Shown here: piece after piece, positions 19,396 to 27,540 of the stretch | How the letters are laid out: each line of letters opens with the position of its first letter | Position numbering within the stretch: the stretch's first letter is position 1 | Source: Geodermatophilus sp. DSM 45219 | Lineage (GTDB): Bacteria; Actinomycetota; Actinomycetes; Mycobacteriales; Geodermatophilaceae | DNA length: 64,000 nt | Reading direction: 5' to 3' | NCBI RefSeq assembly: GCF_900104025.1 | Contig: NZ_FNIQ01000004.1 | Coordinates: forward strand, 248,001-312,000 | The notes under the pieces: generated by a model | The model's database searches: none | What the model was told of the DNA's origin: nothing | What the model saw: the letters and a program-made list of their open reading frames with translations, nothing else | Made by a program: the position numbers and the translations under genes

Positions 19396-20178
19396 GTGAC
19401 CGACCTCGCCACCCGCGCCCGCACCCTCCTCGACCTGCACACCGCCCCGGAGATCCTCGTCCTCGCCAACGTGTGGGACGTCGTCTCCGCCCGGGTGGTC
19501 GCCGCGACCGACGGCGTGCGTGCCCTGGCGACCGCCAGTCACGGCATCGCCGCCACCTTCGGCTACGAGGACGGCGAGAACATCCCGCTCGACCTGCACC
19601 TGGACATGGTCGGCCGGATCGCCGCCGCGGTGGACCTGCCGGTGAGCATGGACATGGAGGCCGGCTACGGCGACGCCGGCGAGACCACCCGCCGGGCGAT
19701 CGGGCTCGGCGTCGTCGGCGGCAACCTCGAGGACCAGATGAAGCCGCTGGACGAGGCCGTGGCCGCGGTCGAGGCGGTGCTGCGCGCCGGCCGGGACGCC
19801 GGCGTCGACTTCGTGCTCAACGCCCGCACCGACACCTTCGTCCGCGCGGCCGAGGGCGCCGACCGCGGCGAGCTCGTCGCGGAGGCGATCCGCCGCGGCC
19901 GGGCCTTCCTGGAAGCGGGCGCGCCGGTGGTGTTCGTGCCGCGGCTGGTCGACCGCGAGGAGATCGCCGCGGTGGTCGAGGGACTCGGGCGCGGGAAGCT
20001 CACGCTGATCAGCGTGCCCGGCGCCTCGCTGCCCGCCCGCGAGATGCAGGAGCTCGGCGTCGCCCGGGTCTCCACCGGGCCGTTCACCCAGCGGGTCGCG
20101 CTGACCGCGCTCCAGTACGCGGCCGCGGAGATGGTCGGCGGCGGCACGCTCCCGGCCGGGACCCGCGCCCTCAACTGA
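19396..20178 (+). CDS. Isocitrate lyase / phosphoenolpyruvate mutase family enzyme
   Basis: 260-aa TIM-barrel enzyme of the ICL/PEPM superfamily, whose members form or break C-C or C-P bonds next to a carboxylate. Visible motifs are LANVWDVVSARVV near the start, the metal-site region SMDMEAGYG, GGNLED and NARTDTF. The lack of a Cys-rich isocitrate lyase loop argues against isocitrate lyase. Oxaloacetate decarboxylase-like or PEP-mutase-like activity is possible but not determined. The start is set by the upstream -10 box; 19387 is an alternative. Confidence 0.8.
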   Translation: MTDLATRARTLLDLHTAPEILVLANVWDVVSARVVAATDGVRALATASHGIAATFGYEDGENIPLDLHLDMVGRIAAAVDLPVSMDMEAGYGDAGETTRRAIGLGVVGGNLEDQMKPLDEAVAAVEAVLRAGRDAGVDFVLNARTDTFVRAAEGADRGELVAEAIRRGRAFLEAGAPVVFVPRLVDREEIAAVVEGLGRGKLTLISVPGASLPAREMQELGVARVSTGPFTQRVALTALQYAAAEMVGGGTLPAGTRALN

Positions 20179-20229
20179 GCCGCGGCGCCACGGCTGGCCG
20201 GCCCGGCCATCAGGTCGACACTCGGAGCC

Positions 20230-20446
20230 ATGACGCACGTCGACGTGCAGGAGGCCGAGACCGGGCTGTCCCAGCTCCTCGCCGCGGCCGAGCGCGGCGA
20301 GGAGGTCGTGATCGCGCGCGGCGCCGGCCGGTGGTGCGCCTCGTGCCGGTCGACGAACCGGCACCCCGGCCCGTCGGCTTCGTGGCGGGTCAGCTGCCCG
20401 AGACCTTCTCCGAACCGATCCCGGACGACGAACTGGCCCGGTGGGA
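20230..20446 (+). pseudogene. Frameshifted Phd/YefM-type antitoxin (VapB-like)
   Basis: The first frame reads MTHVDVQEAETGLSQLL...GEEVVIARGAG, then loses homology. The next frame resumes PVVRLVPVDEPAPRPVGF and ends PDDELARWE, the normal antitoxin C-terminal half. One base appears to be missing at about 20325-20328 (near GGCGCCGGCC). Together the halves make a typical Phd-family antitoxin for the PIN toxin that follows. A sequencing error or programmed shift is possible. The second frame also lacks a stop after WE. Confidence 0.75.
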
Positions 20447-20839
20447 GTGTCCTCCCTGCTGTTCGACACCCACGCCCTCCTCTGGGTCCTGCTCGACCCC
20501 GGACGCATCCCGGCCCAGACCCTCGCGACCGTGCGCGCGTCCGGCACCACCGTGTACGTCTCCGCGGCGAGCGCCTGGGAGATCGCCACGAAGCACCGGC
20601 TCGGCAGGCCGGAGGGGGCAGCCGCCGTGGTCAGCGGCTACCGGGAGCACCTCGACCGGCTGCGCGCGGAGGAGTTGCCCATCACGGGGCACCACGCGCT
20701 CACTGCCGGCTCGCTGCAGTGGTCCTACCGCGACCCCTTCGACCGGGTGATCGTCGCCCAGGCGGTGCTGGAGTCGCTCCCCGTCGTCACCAGTGACACC
20801 GCACTCGCGGAGTTCCCGGCGATCCGCACCCTCTGGTGA
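20447..20839 (+). CDS. PIN-domain ribonuclease toxin (VapC family)
   Basis: PIN-fold RNase toxin of about 130 aa. The four conserved acidic residues are all present: Asp in FDTHALLW, Glu in SAWEIATK, Asp in YRDPFDR and Asp in VTSDTAL. So it looks catalytically intact even though its antitoxin is frameshifted. Two in-frame GTG codons (20441 and 20447) could start it; the second gives the usual short lead SSLLFDTHALLW. It overlaps the end of the antitoxin frame. Confidence 0.85.
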   Translation: MSSLLFDTHALLWVLLDPGRIPAQTLATVRASGTTVYVSAASAWEIATKHRLGRPEGAAAVVSGYREHLDRLRAEELPITGHHALTAGSLQWSYRDPFDRVIVAQAVLESLPVVTSDTALAEFPAIRTLW

Positions 20840-20882
20840 GCCGTGCGGGCAGGACCGGTGGCGTCCGCGTCGACCCGGGTGG

Positions 20883-21542
20883 TCAGGTCGGCCTCCCCGG
20901 TGCGCCGTCGCGGCGGCCTCGCGCCGCCTGCAGTCGATGGGCGCCCGCGCCCGACAGCCGGTCGAGCGCGGCCTCCCGCCCGGTCACCAGCAGCAGGAGC
21001 GCGGCGATCGGCCCTTCCACCGGGAGGCCGGACCCGACCGTCCAGTCGGCGTCGGTCGCGCTCAGCCGGAATCCCTGGAGCCGTCGCCGGGCGCGGAACG
21101 GGAAGCCGGTCCCCCAGACCCGCGTGGCGGCCGCGACGGCCGCGGCGACGGGCACCGGCCGGTCACGTCCCAGCGGGACGGCGATGTCCTGCCCGTGCAC
21201 CAGGACGTCGATGAGCGGCTCGGTCGGGGTGACGAACGGGGCCGTGCGCCGCGAGCCGACCATCGCGCGGAGGCGTCGCGGGTACTCCGCGCGGGGCAGG
21301 GAGGCCGCGCGCAGGGCGGTGTCGCGGATCATCCGGTCGAAGCTGCCCCGCGCGCGGACCGCGCCGACGAGCGCGGCCCCCGGCCCCATGTGGGCGAGGG
21401 TGAGGTGGGCCGCGACGTCGCCGACCCGCCAGGCGTCGCACAGCGACGGTGCCGCCCACTCGGCGGGGGAGAGCTCGTCGAGCAGGTCGGCCAGGCCGGC
21501 GCGCTCCGCGTCGATGGTCCGCCACACCGCGTCGAGGTCCAT
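20883..21542 (-). CDS. Mycothiol-dependent maleylpyruvate isomerase-family (DinB-like) protein
   Basis: 219-aa member of the actinobacterial maleylpyruvate-isomerase-like family. The N-terminal four-helix DinB/MDMPI domain reads LADLLDELSPAEWAAPSLCDAWRVGDVAAHL, with a His ligand in VAAHL and another in DVLVHGQDIA, as in metal-dependent thiol transferases. The substrate is unknown. The ATG at 21542 is preferred because GGAGG lies just upstream; an in-frame ATG at 21557 would add five residues. It is divergent from the marR gene. Confidence 0.8.
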   Translation of the reverse strand: MDLDAVWRTIDAERAGLADLLDELSPAEWAAPSLCDAWRVGDVAAHLTLAHMGPGAALVGAVRARGSFDRMIRDTALRAASLPRAEYPRRLRAMVGSRRTAPFVTPTEPLIDVLVHGQDIAVPLGRDRPVPVAAAVAAATRVWGTGFPFRARRRLQGFRLSATDADWTVGSGLPVEGPIAALLLLVTGREAALDRLSGAGAHRLQAARGRRDGAPGRPT

Positions 21543-21568
21543 GACTCCTCCACCCATCGGTACGATGT

Positions 21569-21586
21569 TCTGACCATTCCGTCAGA
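21569..21586. promoter_or_regulatory. Candidate MarR operator
   Basis: TCTGAC-N6-GTCAGA is a perfect interrupted palindrome, and a further half-site (TCTGAC) follows at 21590-21595. TACGAT (21561-21566) could be the -10 of the plus-strand gene. The site lies between the two divergent genes, where an autoregulating MarR protein would bind. Confidence 0.5.
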
Positions 21587-21612
21587 GAATCTGACCATCG
21601 TCAAGGGGGAAC

Positions 21613-22059
21613 GTGGCCGATCAGGCAGCGGAGCGGCAGAACCTCGGCCTGCTCTGCTTCTACCCGCACCGGGCCCTGGAGTCGCGGCTGCTCGCGGCCC
21701 TGGTCGCCGCGGGGTACGACGACATCACCACCGCGCAGGGCCGCATCGCCGCCCGGATCGGCCCCGGTGGCACCCGGCTGACCGCGCTGGCCGAGCAGGC
21801 ACTGGTGACCAAGCAGACCGCGGGCCACCTCGTCGACCAGCTCGAGAAGGCCGGTTACGTCCGCCGGGTGCCCGACCCCACCGACGCCCGCGCCCGGCTG
21901 GTGCAGATGGCCGGGCGCGGACTGGAGGTCGTCGCGGTGGCCCGCCGGGTCGAGGCCGAGGTGGAGGCCGAGTGGACGGCCCACCTGGGCGAGGAGGCCA
22001 CCGCCCAGCTCCGCGCGGCCCTGGAGCGGCTGCGGGAGATCACCGACCCGTACCGCTGA
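21613..22059 (+). CDS. MarR-family transcriptional regulator
   Basis: 148-aa winged-helix regulator. The helix-turn-helix and wing are visible as [44 protein letters not shown] (about residues 55-98). The GTG start gives ADQAAERQNLG. Its divergent neighbour is a mycothiol-type enzyme, so it may control a thiol or detoxification response. The ligand is unknown. Confidence 0.88.
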   Translation: MADQAAERQNLGLLCFYPHRALESRLLAALVAAGYDDITTAQGRIAARIGPGGTRLTALAEQALVTKQTAGHLVDQLEKAGYVRRVPDPTDARARLVQMAGRGLEVVAVARRVEAEVEAEWTAHLGEEATAQLRAALERLREITDPYR

Positions 22060-22061
22060 GC

Positions 22062-22457
22062 TCAGCGCGCGGTGCAGCAGGCCGCGCAGGTGCCGAAGAC
22101 CTCCAGCTGGTGCTGGACGTCGGCGAACCCGTGCTCGGCGGCGACGCGGGCGGCCCACCGCTCGACCGGCGGGTCCTCGACCTCGACGGTGCGCCCGCAG
22201 GAGCGGCACACCAGGTGGTGGTGGTGCACGGGGGAGCAGCGCCGGTAGCCGGCCTCGCCGTCGCTGCGCAGCACGTCGACCAGGCCGTCGTCCACCAGGG
22301 CCTGCAGCGCCCGGTAGACCGTCGCGAGGCCGACCGCGTCGCCCCGCTCGCGCAGGAGCGCGTGCAGCTCCTGCGCGGTGCGGAAGCCGTCGAGCTCGTC
22401 GAGCAGGGCCAGCACGGCGCTGCGCTGCCGCGTCTGGCGGCGGGGTGCCTCGGTCAC
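22062..22457 (-). CDS. zur: Fur-family zinc uptake regulator Zur
   Basis: 131-aa metalloregulator with an N-terminal winged helix (RQRSAVLALLDELDGFRTAQELH, VGLATVYRALQALVDDGLV) and metal-binding HHHHLVCRSCG and CAACC motifs (structural zinc CxxC pairs). It is assigned as Zur rather than Fur because it is the last gene of the znuA-znuC-znuB operon, overlapping znuB by 4 nt (GTGA), and because a Zur-like box precedes znuA. Confidence 0.88.
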   Translation of the reverse strand: MTEAPRRQTRQRSAVLALLDELDGFRTAQELHALLRERGDAVGLATVYRALQALVDDGLVDVLRSDGEAGYRRCSPVHHHHLVCRSCGRTVEVEDPPVERWAARVAAEHGFADVQHQLEVFGTCAACCTAR

Positions 22458-23479
22458 GCGCGTCCCCCCGTCCCCGCCGGCGGCACGTGCTCGCCGTGCT
22501 CGTCGTAGTGCACGCCGGTACCGGTGCGGTGCGGCGCGTGCCGGTGGCCGTCGTGGTCGTAGTCGACGTGGTCGCCGTGCGGCACCGCCGGGTGGCCGCA
22601 CCGGTCGCCGTGCTCGTGCGGGTGCGCGGCGTGCACCTCGGCACGGCGCCGGTGGCGGCGGCGGGCGGTCGCCTCGCGCAGCGCGACCGCCGCCGTGGCC
22701 AGCAGGAACAGCGCGATGGCCAGCAGCACGATGGTCCCGCCGGAGGGGGTGCCGGTGTAGTAGGAGGCCGTCGTCCCGGCGACGCTGGTGACCAGCCCGA
22801 TGCCGCAGGCCAGGTACAGCGTCTGGCGGAAGCTGCGGGCCAGCTGCTGGGCGACCGCGCTCGGCACGATCATCAGCGCGCTGATCAGCAGCAGGCCGAC
22901 GACGCGCATGGACAGCACGACGGTGGCCGCGACCAGCACGGCGAGGACGACGTTCAGCGCGAGCACCGGCAGGCCGACCGCGCGGGCGTACTCCTCGTCG
23001 TCGCTGACGGCGTAGAGCCGCTGGCCGAGCAGCCACACGACGCCCAGCACCACCACGGTGATGACGGCGAAGACCGCGACGTCCCCCGTGGTCGTGGTGG
23101 TGATGGCGCCGAACAGGTAGGCGTCGAGGTTGGTCGCCTGGCCGCGGGGGGCCAGGCCGAGCAGCACCACGCCGCCGGCGATGCCGCCGTAGAAGAGGAC
23201 GGCGAGCGCGACGTCGCCGCTGGTGCGGCCGCGGGCGCGGACCAGCTCGATGAGGACCGCACCCAGCACGGCGGCGACCAGCGCCGTCCCGACCGGTGCG
23301 GTGGCGGTGAGGACGCCGACCGCGACGCCGGTGAGCGCCACGTGGCCGAGGCCGTCACCGAGCAGGGAGAGCCGGCGCTGCACCAGGAAGACACCGACCG
23401 CCGGGGCGACCAGGCCGACCATCAGCGAGGCCAGCAGCGCCCGCTGCATGAAGCCGTACTCGAGGACCTCCACGCTCAC
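22454..23479 (-). CDS. znuB: Zinc/manganese ABC transporter permease with His-rich C-terminal tail
   Basis: ABC-3 family permease of 341 aa with about nine hydrophobic helices (FMQRALLASLMVGLVAPAVG to about residue 270). The last 60-70 residues are unusually rich in His and Asp (HPHEHGDRCGH, HGDHVDYDHDGHRH), probably a cytosolic zinc-binding tail. The GTG start overlaps the znuC stop and the gene end overlaps zur, so all three are coupled. Confidence 0.9.
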   Translation of the reverse strand: MSVEVLEYGFMQRALLASLMVGLVAPAVGVFLVQRRLSLLGDGLGHVALTGVAVGVLTATAPVGTALVAAVLGAVLIELVRARGRTSGDVALAVLFYGGIAGGVVLLGLAPRGQATNLDAYLFGAITTTTTGDVAVFAVITVVVLGVVWLLGQRLYAVSDDEEYARAVGLPVLALNVVLAVLVAATVVLSMRVVGLLLISALMIVPSAVAQQLARSFRQTLYLACGIGLVTSVAGTTASYYTGTPSGGTIVLLAIALFLLATAAVALREATARRRHRRRAEVHAAHPHEHGDRCGHPAVPHGDHVDYDHDGHRHAPHRTGTGVHYDEHGEHVPPAGTGGRA

Positions 23480-24255
23480 CGCACCCCGTCCGTCGTCACC
23501 CGCGGCTGGTCCTGGCGGTACCCGCGCGCCGGTGGCTGTCCCGTGCCCTCGGGGTGGTGGTGCCCACCGGTGACCTCCCCGGCGCCGGCCAGCGGCCCGT
23601 CGTAGGCGATCCGCCCGTGGTCGACGACGACCGCGCGGGTGAGCACGCCGGCCAGCGCGGCGGTCTCGTGGGTGACCACCAGCAGCGTGGTGCCGGTGGC
23701 CGAGACGTCGGCGAGGACGGCGGCCAGCGCGTCCTGGCTGGCGGCATCGACCCCGGCGGTCGGCTCGTCCATGACCAGCAGCTCGGGCTCGGCGGCCAGT
23801 GCGCGGGCGACCAGCACCCGGCGCTGCTGCCCGCCGGACAGCGAGGCGACCGGGTCGTCGAGCCGGTCGGCCAGCCCGACGGCGGCCACCGCGTCTCGCA
23901 CCGCGGCCCGGTCGGCCGGGCGCAGCCGGCCGACCGGGCCCAGCCGGGCCAGCCGGCCGACGCCGACGACCTCGCGGACGGTGGCCGGCACCGCGCCGCT
24001 GACGGTGTGCCGCTGCGGCACGTAGCCGATCCGCCCGCGCTCGCGCGGGCGCCCGACAGGGGCGCCGAGCACCTCGACCTCGCCGCCGAGCACGGTGGCC
24101 AGGCCCAGCAGGCCCCGGGCCAGCGTGGTCTTGCCCGACCCGTTGGACCCGAGGACGGCCACCGCCTCGCCCTCGGCCACGGTGAGGTCGACGCCCTGGA
24201 CGACGGCGGTGTCGCCGTAGCCGATCCGGGCGTCGCGGAGCCTGAGTGCGATCAC
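23476..24255 (-). CDS. znuC: Zinc/manganese ABC transporter ATP-binding protein
   Basis: ABC ATPase of 259 aa with Walker A GSNGSGKTT, signature LSGGQQ and Walker B LLVMDEPTAG, followed by the H-loop His in VVTHE. The C-terminus carries a short His patch (GGHHHPEG). The GTG start is preceded at a 4-nt distance by GAGGAGG contributed by a 73-bp dispersed repeat at 24260-24332. Confidence 0.92.
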   Translation of the reverse strand: MIALRLRDARIGYGDTAVVQGVDLTVAEGEAVAVLGSNGSGKTTLARGLLGLATVLGGEVEVLGAPVGRPRERGRIGYVPQRHTVSGAVPATVREVVGVGRLARLGPVGRLRPADRAAVRDAVAAVGLADRLDDPVASLSGGQQRRVLVARALAAEPELLVMDEPTAGVDAASQDALAAVLADVSATGTTLLVVTHETAALAGVLTRAVVVDHGRIAYDGPLAGAGEVTGGHHHPEGTGQPPARGYRQDQPRVTTDGVR

Positions 24256-24259
24256 GCGC

Positions 24260-24332
24260 CCTCCTCGCTGGCGCTCGTCGGCCGCGTTCCCGGCGATGCC
24301 GTGCCCACGCGTGAGCTCGCGAGCTCGCTCAC
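24260..24332 (-). repeat. Dispersed 73-bp RBS-carrying repeat B, copy 1 (znuA-znuC junction)
   Basis: On the minus strand the element begins with a palindromic GTGAGCGAGCTCGCGAGC block and ends with GCGAGGAGG, 4 nt before the znuC GTG. It matches 50648-50720 at 67 of 73 positions without gaps. Its start overlaps the znuA stop codon, so it fills the junction of two operon genes. Confidence 0.85.
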
Positions 24333-25303
24333 GTGCAGGACTGGCCCTCCTGCAGGGTGGCCAGGTTGGCCCGCATGACCTCGAGGTAGTCACTGCCGGC
24401 CGACTCGTCGGTCAGCCCTTCCAGCGGGTCCAGCACGGCCGTCTGCGCGCCGGCCTCGGTGGCCACGGTCTCGGCGACGGCGGGGTCGACCAGGGTCTCG
24501 GTGTAGACGGTGGTCACCCCGCGCTCGCGGACCAGCTCGGTGATCTCCGCCTGCGCGGCCGGGCTCGGCTCCGCCGAGGGGCTCAGTCCGCTGATCCCGA
24601 CCACCTCGAGACCGTAGCGGTCGGCGAGGTAGCCGAACGCGTCGTGGCCGGTGACCAGGGTGTCGACCGCGCAGTCGGCCAGGCCCGCCGACATCTCGGC
24701 GTCCAGGGCCTCCAGGTCGGCGCGCAGCGCGGCGGCGTTCTCCTCGTAGGTGGCCGCGCCGTCGGGGTCGGCCTCGGCCAGCCGCTCGGCCAGCGCGTCG
24801 CCGACCGAGGCCAGCCGGGTCGGGTCGAGCCAGAAGTGCGGGTCGAGCGCCTCGCCCTCCTCGCCCTCCTCGGCGTGCTCGGCGTGCTCCTCGGCGGTCT
24901 CTCCCTCGTGGCCGTGCTCCTCGGCGGTCAGGGAGAGGTCGGCGGCCTGCCCGGCGTCCCACGCGGTGTCGGCGGCCTCGTTCTGCGCGGCCTCGTCCAG
25001 CGCGGGCTGGAAGCCCTCCAGGTACACCAGCAGGTCGGCCTCGGAGACGGCGGCGACGTCCTGCGGGGCGAGCTCGAGGTCGTGGGCCTCCGCGCCGGGC
25101 GGGGTGAGCGAGGAGACGTCGACCCGGTCCCCGCCGACCCGCTGCGCCGCCCACTCCAGCGGGTAGAAGCCGGCGACGACGGTCAGCCCGTCCCCGCCGC
25201 TGCCCGCCGCGGCGGTCCCTCCGGTGCCGCCGCACCCGGCCAGCGCGAGGGCGGCCGCCGAGGCGGTCGCAGCGGTCACGGCACGGGTCGTCCAGGTGTT
25301 CAT
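24329..25303 (-). CDS. znuA: Zinc-binding lipoprotein of a ZnuA-type ABC transporter
   Basis: Extracellular metal-binding protein of 324 aa. The signal peptide ends in a lipobox-like LALAGCGG, so it is probably lipid-anchored. An acidic/His-rich loop ([19 protein letters not shown]) precedes DPHFWLDP, as in zinc-specific members, and [16 protein letters not shown] is the cluster A-I hallmark. It is the first gene of the operon; a Zur-like palindrome abuts the ATG. Confidence 0.92.
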   Translation of the reverse strand: MNTWTTRAVTAATASAAALALAGCGGTGGTAAAGSGGDGLTVVAGFYPLEWAAQRVGGDRVDVSSLTPPGAEAHDLELAPQDVAAVSEADLLVYLEGFQPALDEAAQNEAADTAWDAGQAADLSLTAEEHGHEGETAEEHAEHAEEGEEGEALDPHFWLDPTRLASVGDALAERLAEADPDGAATYEENAAALRADLEALDAEMSAGLADCAVDTLVTGHDAFGYLADRYGLEVVGISGLSPSAEPSPAAQAEITELVRERGVTTVYTETLVDPAVAETVATEAGAQTAVLDPLEGLTDESAGSDYLEVMRANLATLQEGQSCT

Positions 25304-25317
25304 GGGAATCATTCTCA
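25303..25317 (-). promoter_or_regulatory. Zur box overlapping the znuA start
   Basis: On the minus strand TGAGAATGATTCCCA is nearly palindromic and closely resembles the actinobacterial Zur consensus TGAAAATGATTTTCA. It overlaps a possible -10 (GAGAAT, 7 nt before the ATG) and the first base of the start codon, so bound Zur would block transcription of znuA-znuC-znuB-zur. Confidence 0.7.
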
Positions 25318-25364
25318 CATGTGCGAGTCGGAATCGGGACAGGGGGAGGGCCGGCCCGCCCGCG

Positions 25365-25370
25365 TACCCT
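25365..25370 (+). promoter_or_regulatory. proA leaderless -10 box
   Basis: TACCCT lies 7 nt before the proA GTG at 25378. The promoter is 50 nt from the divergent Zur box. Confidence 0.45.
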
Positions 25371-25377
25371 CTCGGGC

Positions 25378-26634
25378 GTGTCCGACGTCTCCGGCCTGCC
25401 GCTGATCGGGGCCGCGGCGCTGCGCGCCCGCGCCGCCGCCCGGGTGCTGCGCACCCTGCCCACCGACACCAAGGACGCCGCGCTGCGCGCCATGGCCGAC
25501 GCCCTGGTCGAGCGCGCCGACGAGGTGCTCGCCGCCAACGCCGCCGACGTGGAGGCGGCCGAGGCCGACGGCACGTCCCCGGCGATCGTCGACCGGCTGC
25601 GGCTGGACCCCGGCCGCATCGCCGGCGTGGCCGACGCGCTGCGCCAGCTGGTCGCGCTGCCCGACCCGGTCGGCGACGTCGTCCGCGGGTCGACGCTGCC
25701 CAACGGCCTGCAGCTGCGCCAGGTCCGCGTGCCGCTCGGCGTGGTCGGCATCGTCTACGAGGCGCGGCCGAACGTGACCGTCGACGCGGCCGGCCTGTGC
25801 CTGAAGAGCGGCAACGCGGCACTGCTGCGCGGCTCGGCCTCGGCGTTCGGCACCAACACCGCGCTGGTCGCCGTCCTCACCGAGGCCGGGGAGAAGGCCG
25901 GGCTGCCGGCCGGCTCGGTCCAGCTGCTGCCGGCCGACCGCGCGTCGGTGGGCGAGCTGCTCAACGCCCGGGGCGTGGTCGACGTGGTGATCCCGCGCGG
26001 CGGGGCGTCGCTCATCCAGCGGGTGGTCCGCGAGGCGCGGGTGCCGGTCATCGAGACCGGCGAGGGCAACTGCCACGTCTACGTCGACGCCTCCGCCGAC
26101 CCCGCGACCGCCGAGGCGATCGTGCTCAACGCCAAGACGCACCGGGTGAGCGTCTGCAACTCCGCCGAGACGCTGCTGGTGCACCGCGACGTGGCGTTCC
26201 TGCCGCGACTGCTGTCCGCGCTGGCCGACGCCGGCGTGACGCTGCACGGGGACGACGCCGCGCAGGCCACGCACGACGCCGTCGTCCCGGCCACCGACGA
26301 GGACTGGGCGACCGAGTACCTGTCGATGGACATGGCGGTGCGCGTGGTCGACGACCTGCCGGCCGCGCTGGACCACATCGAGCGGTGGGGGAGCGGGCAC
26401 TCGGAGGCGATCGTCGCCGACTCCGCGCGCGCCATCGCCGACTTCACCGCCGGGGTGGACGCCGCCGCCGTGCTGGTCAACGCCTCGACCCGGTTCACCG
26501 ACGGCGGGGAGTTCGGCTTCGGCGCCGAGATCGGCATCTCCACGCAGAAGCTGCACGCCCGCGGTCCCCTGGGCCTGCCGGAGCTGACCTCGACCACCTA
26601 CGTCGTCACCGGCAGCGGCCACACCCGCCGCTGA
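25378..26634 (+). CDS. proA: Glutamate-5-semialdehyde dehydrogenase
   Basis: Second enzyme of proline synthesis, reducing glutamyl phosphate with NADPH. Visible are [42 protein letters not shown] and the catalytic-Cys segment [16 protein letters not shown]. Length is 418 aa. The GTG at 25378 is set by the -10 box 7 nt upstream; the frame is open further upstream. proB lies 6.7 kb away, so the two steps are not in one operon. Confidence 0.94.
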   Translation: MSDVSGLPLIGAAALRARAAARVLRTLPTDTKDAALRAMADALVERADEVLAANAADVEAAEADGTSPAIVDRLRLDPGRIAGVADALRQLVALPDPVGDVVRGSTLPNGLQLRQVRVPLGVVGIVYEARPNVTVDAAGLCLKSGNAALLRGSASAFGTNTALVAVLTEAGEKAGLPAGSVQLLPADRASVGELLNARGVVDVVIPRGGASLIQRVVREARVPVIETGEGNCHVYVDASADPATAEAIVLNAKTHRVSVCNSAETLLVHRDVAFLPRLLSALADAGVTLHGDDAAQATHDAVVPATDEDWATEYLSMDMAVRVVDDLPAALDHIERWGSGHSEAIVADSARAIADFTAGVDAAAVLVNASTRFTDGGEFGFGAEIGISTQKLHARGPLGLPELTSTTYVVTGSGHTRR

Positions 26635-26652
26635 GCCCCTCGAAGGAGCCGC

Positions 26653-27540
26653 ATGCCCCGCCCGCCGTCGCAGTCCCCGCAGTTCTCCTCGGTCTCCGAC
26701 GTCGGCAAGCGGCTGGCGGCGGCCGGCTACCTGCCCGACGCGCAGATCTCGACGACGGTCTTCCTCGCCGACCGGCTGGGCAAGCCGCTGCTGGTCGAGG
26801 GGCCGGCCGGCACGGGCAAGACCGAGCTGGCCAAGGCCCTGGCCGCGGCCACCGGCTCGGAGCTGATCCGGCTGCAGTGCTACGAGGGCCTGGACGAGGC
26901 GCGGGCGCTGTACGAGTGGAACTACAAGAAGCAGCTGCTGCGGATCCAGGCGGCGCAGGGCACCGACGGCGCCGACTGGGACTCCCTGCACGACGACGTC
27001 TTCGGGGAGGAGTTCCTGCTCGCCCGGCCGCTGCTGACCGCCATCCGGCGCAGCGAGCCGACCGTGCTGCTCATCGACGAGACCGACAAGGCCGACGTCG
27101 AGGTCGAGGGCCTGCTGCTGGAGGTGCTCAGCGACTTCCAGGTCACCATCCCCGAGCTCGGCACGGTCACCGCGGTCCGCCGTCCGATGGTGGTGCTGAC
27201 CTCCAACGCCACCCGCGAGCTCTCCGAGGCGCTCAAGCGGCGCTGCCTGTACCTGGCGCTTGACTACCCGTCCGCCGAGCGGGAGCGGGAGATCGTGCTG
27301 TCCCGGGTGCCCGACCTCGCGCCCGGGCTGGCCGAGCAGCTGGTGCGCACCGTCCGCGCGCTGCGGGCCCTGGAGCTGAAGAAGTCGCCGTCGATCTCCG
27401 AGACCCTCGACTGGGCGCAGACCCTGCTCGAACTGGGGCTGGACACCCTCGACGAGCCGGCGGTCCGCTCGACGCTGGGCGTGGTGCTCAAGCACGCCAG
27501 CGACCAGGAGCGGGCCGCGGCCGAGCTGCGGCTGAACTGA
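26653..27540 (+). CDS. MoxR-family AAA+ ATPase
   Basis: 295-aa AAA+ ATPase with Walker A GPAGTGKTE, Walker B LLIDETDKAD and the sensor VLTSNATRELSEALKRRC. MoxR proteins act as chaperones for partner proteins with von Willebrand domains. The next gene is such a VWA protein and overlaps by one base (TGATG), so the two form a functional pair. The pair sits between proA and nadD; its target is unknown. Confidence 0.88.
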   Translation: MPRPPSQSPQFSSVSDVGKRLAAAGYLPDAQISTTVFLADRLGKPLLVEGPAGTGKTELAKALAAATGSELIRLQCYEGLDEARALYEWNYKKQLLRIQAAQGTDGADWDSLHDDVFGEEFLLARPLLTAIRRSEPTVLLIDETDKADVEVEGLLLEVLSDFQVTIPELGTVTAVRRPMVVLTSNATRELSEALKRRCLYLALDYPSAEREREIVLSRVPDLAPGLAEQLVRTVRALRALELKKSPSISETLDWAQTLLELGLDTLDEPAVRSTLGVVLKHASDQERAAAELRLN

